A stretch of 17,648 bases of DNA, from assembly GCA_005116795.1 (NCBI GenBank), contig SWDL01000238.1, positions 1 through 17,648 of the forward strand, in the 5' to 3' direction. The position numbers were made by a program, and so were the translations under genes. Origin of the DNA: Nitrospira sp. (GTDB lineage Bacteria; Nitrospirota; Nitrospiria; Nitrospirales; Nitrospiraceae). The notes under the pieces are model-generated. The model was not told the origin of the DNA. It worked only from the letters and a program-made list of their open reading frames with translations, and did not search any database. Of the stretch, positions 14,494-17,648 are shown one piece after another (the first letter of the stretch is position 1; every line of letters begins with the position of its first letter).

Positions 14494-15474
14494 ATGAATC
14501 CAGTTAAGAGCAACGAAGACTACACGGTCGTCATTTTTAGAGGGACCATGGCGCCCCCTCTCCGGTTCAGTATTCCCCGGAAGGTCGTGCGAGGGATTCT
14601 GGCGGTCGTCATCGTCTTTGGCGTGGCCGAGTTGGCCTTCCTGACGCAGTATGTGATCCAAACAGGTGCGGTCTGGGAGCTTCGAAGTCTCCGGCAGGAA
14701 CAAGTCAGTATCCGGGCGCAGACCTCGGCCTTTGCGAACTCCGTCGACGATCTCAAGCGCCGGCTGCTGAACATGAGGGAAATCAATCAGCGTCTTCGGG
14801 TGATGATGGGAATCGATGCCCAGAAATCTGAGGATTTGCTGGATGGAAAGGGGGGTATCGACCTCCCCTTGCCTCCTCCAGGCAGCCAGAATGACCAGGC
14901 CAGGCCTGGGGCTCAGAGTCAAGGAGGGGATGCGCTTGACGCCGACTCCTCGAATCTTCTCCGGAAGGAAGACTCGGCCCGTTTGGACCAGGCTCTGATG
15001 GGGCTTGACCAAGCCATGGAGCGGGAGGAGCAAAGCCTGCAGAAGCTCTCTAAGGTGGCGAATGAGCGTGTGGCACGGCTTGGTGCCATGCCCTCGATTC
15101 GTCCGGTTCAGGGGTGGATGACTTCAGGGTTTGGCCCCCGCATGTCACCGTTTACCGGCCAGATGGCCATGCATGATGGGATGGATATCGGGGCACCGAT
15201 GAATTCTGGGGTCAAGGCCACGGCAGCAGGCCGAGTGTCGGTCGTGGGCTACGATCCAAAAATGGGCAACTTGGTCAATATTGATCATGGATACGGGATT
15301 GAGACGCAATTCGGGCACTTGGCCAAAATCATGGTCCGGGATGGCCAAAAAGTGAAGCGCGGAGATCTCATCGCGCTCGTCGGCAACACCGGGTTCGCGA
15401 CCGGCCCCCACCTTCATTACATGGTGAAGATCCAAGGTCGGCCCGTCAATCCGCAGACCTATATTCTGGAATAG
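14494..15474 (+). CDS. Membrane-anchored M23 (LytM) peptidoglycan endopeptidase
   Basis: A 326-residue protein with a basic N-terminus, one membrane helix (about 32-55, ILAVVIVFGVAELAFL), a periplasmic coiled coil (about 60-110), a low-complexity linker rich in P, G and Q (about 120-150), a second coiled segment, and a C-terminal M23 domain from about 205. The zinc ligands are intact: H227 and D231 in MHDGMDIG and H308 in GPHLHYMVKI, with H275 and H306 as catalytic histidines. It should therefore be an active endopeptidase cutting peptide crosslinks, unlike the degenerate LytM activator EnvC. Coiled coil plus LytM is typical of factors acting at division or elongation sites. No ribosome site is evident before ATG 14494. 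Confidence 0.9.
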   Translation: MNPVKSNEDYTVVIFRGTMAPPLRFSIPRKVVRGILAVVIVFGVAELAFLTQYVIQTGAVWELRSLRQEQVSIRAQTSAFANSVDDLKRRLLNMREINQRLRVMMGIDAQKSEDLLDGKGGIDLPLPPPGSQNDQARPGAQSQGGDALDADSSNLLRKEDSARLDQALMGLDQAMEREEQSLQKLSKVANERVARLGAMPSIRPVQGWMTSGFGPRMSPFTGQMAMHDGMDIGAPMNSGVKATAAGRVSVVGYDPKMGNLVNIDHGYGIETQFGHLAKIMVRDGQKVKRGDLIALVGNTGFATGPHLHYMVKIQGRPVNPQTYILE

Positions 15475-15555
15475 TTCTCCCCCCGCCGGAACCGCATCGT
15501 TTCTCATCTCAAGATCTGAGCCTCCTGCTACAAGGCCGCAAGGAGACGATTCCGC

Positions 15556-17238
15556 ATGACCTCGGCTTTGAGAGCGAGCCCTTCCCCGCGTGCCATTCAA
15601 TTAGTCGCTGAAGCCCTCGGGCTGCGTCCAGAAGAGACGATTCCCTACGGGCGCGGATTTCTAAAGATTTCCCTGTCGGTGCTGGAGCGTCTGAAGCAAG
15701 CCCCGCTCGGTCGCTACGTCCTCGTCACGGCCATCAACCCCACGCCGTTGGGAGAAGGTAAGACCACCACTTCGATTGGGCTCGCCATGGCGCTGTCGTG
15801 GCTTGGGCACCGGTCCATGGTGACCTTGCGGGAGCCGTCGCTGGGGCCGGTATTCGGGATCAAGGGCGGCGGGACCGGCGGGGGGCGGTCGCAGCTCGTG
15901 CCCAGCCAGGAGATCAATCTTCATTGCACCGGTGATGCCCATGCGGTCGCGTCGGCGCACAATCTCCTGGCAGCCATGCTCGACAACCATCTGTTTCATG
16001 GCAACGAGTTCAGGCTGGACCCCGCCTGCATCAGATGGCCGCGCGTCATGGGGCTCAGCGATCGAGCCCTCCGGCATATTCGGCTCACCGGGGCCGATGG
16101 AGGGGAGCGCGAGAGCGAGTTCATTCTCACGGAGGCCTCAGAGGTGATGGCCATCCTTGCGCTCGCATCGGGTCCTGATGACTTACAGCGTCGCCTCGAA
16201 CGAGTGCTGATCGGTGTCACGAAGGACGGGCAACCCGTCACCGGCGAGAGGCTTGGTTGCGTGGGGGGGATGACGGCACTGCTATGGGACGCCTTGCTGC
16301 CCAACCTTGTCCAAACGATCGAGGGGACCCCGGCGATCGTCCACACGGGACCGTTCGGGAACATTGCCCACGGGAACTGCTCCGTGCTGGCGGATGCCAT
16401 GGCCATCCGGTTGGCCGACTACGTCGTCACGGAGGCAGGGTTCGGCAGCGACCTGGGGGCCGAGAAATTCTTTCACATCAAATGCCGCACCTCTGGCCTA
16501 TGGCCCCAGGCCGCTGTCATTGTGGCGACACTACGTGCATTGAAGCTCCATGGAGGTGGCGGCGTGGTGAAAACGGGGCAACCACTTCCCATGGGCCTCA
16601 CAGGAGCCAATCGAGCAGCCTTGCAAAGGGGACTGGCCAATCTTGAAGCACACATCGCCAACGTGAAGGCGTTCGGCGTGACGCCGGTCGTGGCCATCAA
16701 TGCGTTTGCAGAGGATTCCCCGGAGGAGCTCGAGGACCTCCGACGTTGGTCCATCGATGCGGGGGCCTTCGACGCGGCGGTCTGTACGCATTTCGTCGAC
16801 GGAGGGAAGGGCGCGGAACGACTGGCTGAGGCGGTGACGCGTGCCTGCCGCCGACCGACATCCAGGACGGCTCTCTATCCAGACACAGCCTCGATCAAGG
16901 AGAAGATCGAGACCGTGGCTCGGCGGCTCTACGGCGCAGGCGGCGCGGCCTACGAACCACGCGCGGAACAACAGATTGAGGAGGCGGTACGACTCGGGTA
17001 CGGAGGGTTACCGATCTGCATGGCCAAAACCCCACTCTCCCTCTCGCACGATCCGCTCCGAAAGGGCCGGCCCACCGGCTTTACCCTGCCGATTCAGGAA
17101 CTGCGGATTTTGGCAGGGGCAGGATTCTTGACCGCGGTCTGTTCGGGCATCCAGCTGATGCCGGGATTGCCCAAGAAACCGGCCGGAGAACGCATCGGGG
17201 TGGATCCGAAGACGGGAGAGATCGTTGGACTTTCTTAA
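15556..17238 (+). CDS. fhs: Formate--tetrahydrofolate ligase
   Basis: A 560-residue cytoplasmic enzyme that joins formate to tetrahydrofolate with ATP, giving 10-formyl-THF for purine and fMet synthesis or the methyl branch of C1 metabolism. The FTHFS signatures are intact: the P-loop PTPLGEGKTTT (62-72), LREPSLGPVFGIKGG (91-105), AVASAHNLLAAMLDN with the folate-site region, TEAGFGSDLGAEKFF, and the C-terminal MPGLPKKPAGERI. AAGGAG at 15540-15545 lies ten bases before ATG 15556, slightly far but usable. No folD or other C1 gene is adjacent in this window. It ends 4 bases before a strong hairpin shared with convergent hflC. Nothing suggests transfer or damage. Confidence 0.96.
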   Translation: MTSALRASPSPRAIQLVAEALGLRPEETIPYGRGFLKISLSVLERLKQAPLGRYVLVTAINPTPLGEGKTTTSIGLAMALSWLGHRSMVTLREPSLGPVFGIKGGGTGGGRSQLVPSQEINLHCTGDAHAVASAHNLLAAMLDNHLFHGNEFRLDPACIRWPRVMGLSDRALRHIRLTGADGGERESEFILTEASEVMAILALASGPDDLQRRLERVLIGVTKDGQPVTGERLGCVGGMTALLWDALLPNLVQTIEGTPAIVHTGPFGNIAHGNCSVLADAMAIRLADYVVTEAGFGSDLGAEKFFHIKCRTSGLWPQAAVIVATLRALKLHGGGGVVKTGQPLPMGLTGANRAALQRGLANLEAHIANVKAFGVTPVVAINAFAEDSPEELEDLRRWSIDAGAFDAAVCTHFVDGGKGAERLAEAVTRACRRPTSRTALYPDTASIKEKIETVARRLYGAGGAAYEPRAEQQIEEAVRLGYGGLPICMAKTPLSLSHDPLRKGRPTGFTLPIQELRILAGAGFLTAVCSGIQLMPGLPKKPAGERIGVDPKTGEIVGLS

Positions 17239-17242
17239 ACAC

Positions 17243-17266
17243 CGGCGAGAGGCTAGCCCCTCGCCG
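17243..17266. terminator. Strong bidirectional hairpin between fhs and hflC
   Basis: CGGCGAG (17243-17249) pairs perfectly with CTCGCCG (17260-17266), and GGC/GCC (17251-17253 / 17256-17258) extends the stem after one A-C mismatch, leaving a tiny loop. It fills the 40-base gap between convergent stops. The plus side has only a short weak T stretch after it. The minus side reads GGTGTTTAAG, so it works best as a terminator for hflC. Confidence 0.65.
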
Positions 17267-17278
17267 CTTGTCTGCGCG

Positions 17279-17648
17279 TCAGCGCTGTTTGAGGTATCGG
17301 AAGAATTCCGAGTCCGGCGTCATAATGACGGTCGTGTTTTGGCTGAGGGTTTTTCGGTAGGCTTCCATCGACCGGGTGAATTCGAAGAATCGCTGATCCT
17401 GTTTGTAGGCTCCGGCATAGGTCTTGAAGGCCTTCGCGTCGCCATCTCCGCGTAGTTCCTGCGCCGTCTTATAGGCTTCAGCGAGAACAATTTCACGATC
17501 CTTTTCCGCTTCGGATCGAATTTTCTGCGCTTCCTCTGCCCCCTCCGCGCGATACTGCTTGGCTTGCCGTTCCCGTTCGGCCTGCATGCGGGCAAACACG
17601 GCCTTCTCATTCTGTTCCGGCAAGTCGGCGCGTTTCATACGGACATCC
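17279..17648 (-). CDS. hflC: HflC, C-terminal part (N-terminus off window)
   Basis: The C-terminal 122 residues of an SPFH/prohibitin-family membrane protein; with HflK it forms the complex that surrounds and modulates the FtsH protease. Visible are the end of the SPFH domain (DVRMKRADLPEQNEKAVFAR), then the characteristic charged helix MQAERERQAKQYRAEGAEEA and AEKDREIVLAEAYKTAQELR, and the HflC C-terminus with YRKTLSQNTTVIMTPDSEFF. The frame continues past the right edge. An in-frame ATG at 17638 is internal, not the start. In most genomes hflK would lie immediately upstream, beyond this window. It is convergent with fhs. Confidence 0.92.
   Translation of the reverse strand, partial: DVRMKRADLPEQNEKAVFARMQAERERQAKQYRAEGAEEAQKIRSEAEKDREIVLAEAYKTAQELRGDGDAKAFKTYAGAYKQDQRFFEFTRSMEAYRKTLSQNTTVIMTPDSEFFRYLKQR

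Overview
The window is a GC-rich, densely coded stretch of a Gram-negative bacterial chromosome. Signal peptides, a periplasmic lytic transglycosylase and HflC point to a diderm. The gene set and order (zapB-zapA, structured RNA, rny, ymdB, xseA, xseB, tlyA, plus fhs, M23 peptidase and an M16 pair) remind me most of Nitrospirota (Nitrospira-like) or a deltaproteobacterial relative. That placement is an inference from gene content, not a measured similarity. All genes look like ordinary core genes of one genome. I see no IS element, integrase, CRISPR array or phage module.

Layout. On the minus strand, 3567 down to 1 reads rlmN, then an active M16 zinc protease, then a catalytically degenerate M16 partner that runs off the left edge. 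On the plus strand from 3741 there is a soluble lytic transglycosylase with an extended -10 promoter. A near-consensus promoter inside its 3' end then drives zapB-zapA. The next ~590 bases (6657-7249) are noncoding and full of inverted repeats, including a candidate 6S-like RNA. RNase Y follows but is broken by an apparent ~43-nt deletion in its HD domain. Next come ymdB, xseA, xseB (with its own consensus promoter), tlyA and a UDP-glucose 4-epimerase-like gene, ending in a convergent hairpin against a minus-strand rhodanese. A divergent control region with a 10-bp inverted repeat leads to cutA, a membrane-anchored M23 peptidase and fhs. fhs ends at a hairpin shared with a convergent hflC that runs off the right edge.

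Themes: cell-envelope turnover and division (slt, zapB, zapA, M23), RNA and DNA metabolism (rny, ymdB, xseAB, tlyA, rlmN), protein quality control (M16 pair, hflC) and one-carbon metabolism (fhs). The most notable items are the broken rny, the structured noncoding region before it, two well-formed internal promoters, and two families of degenerate 7- and 8-bp tandem repeats in intergenic gaps. I found no convincing new multi-gene system.
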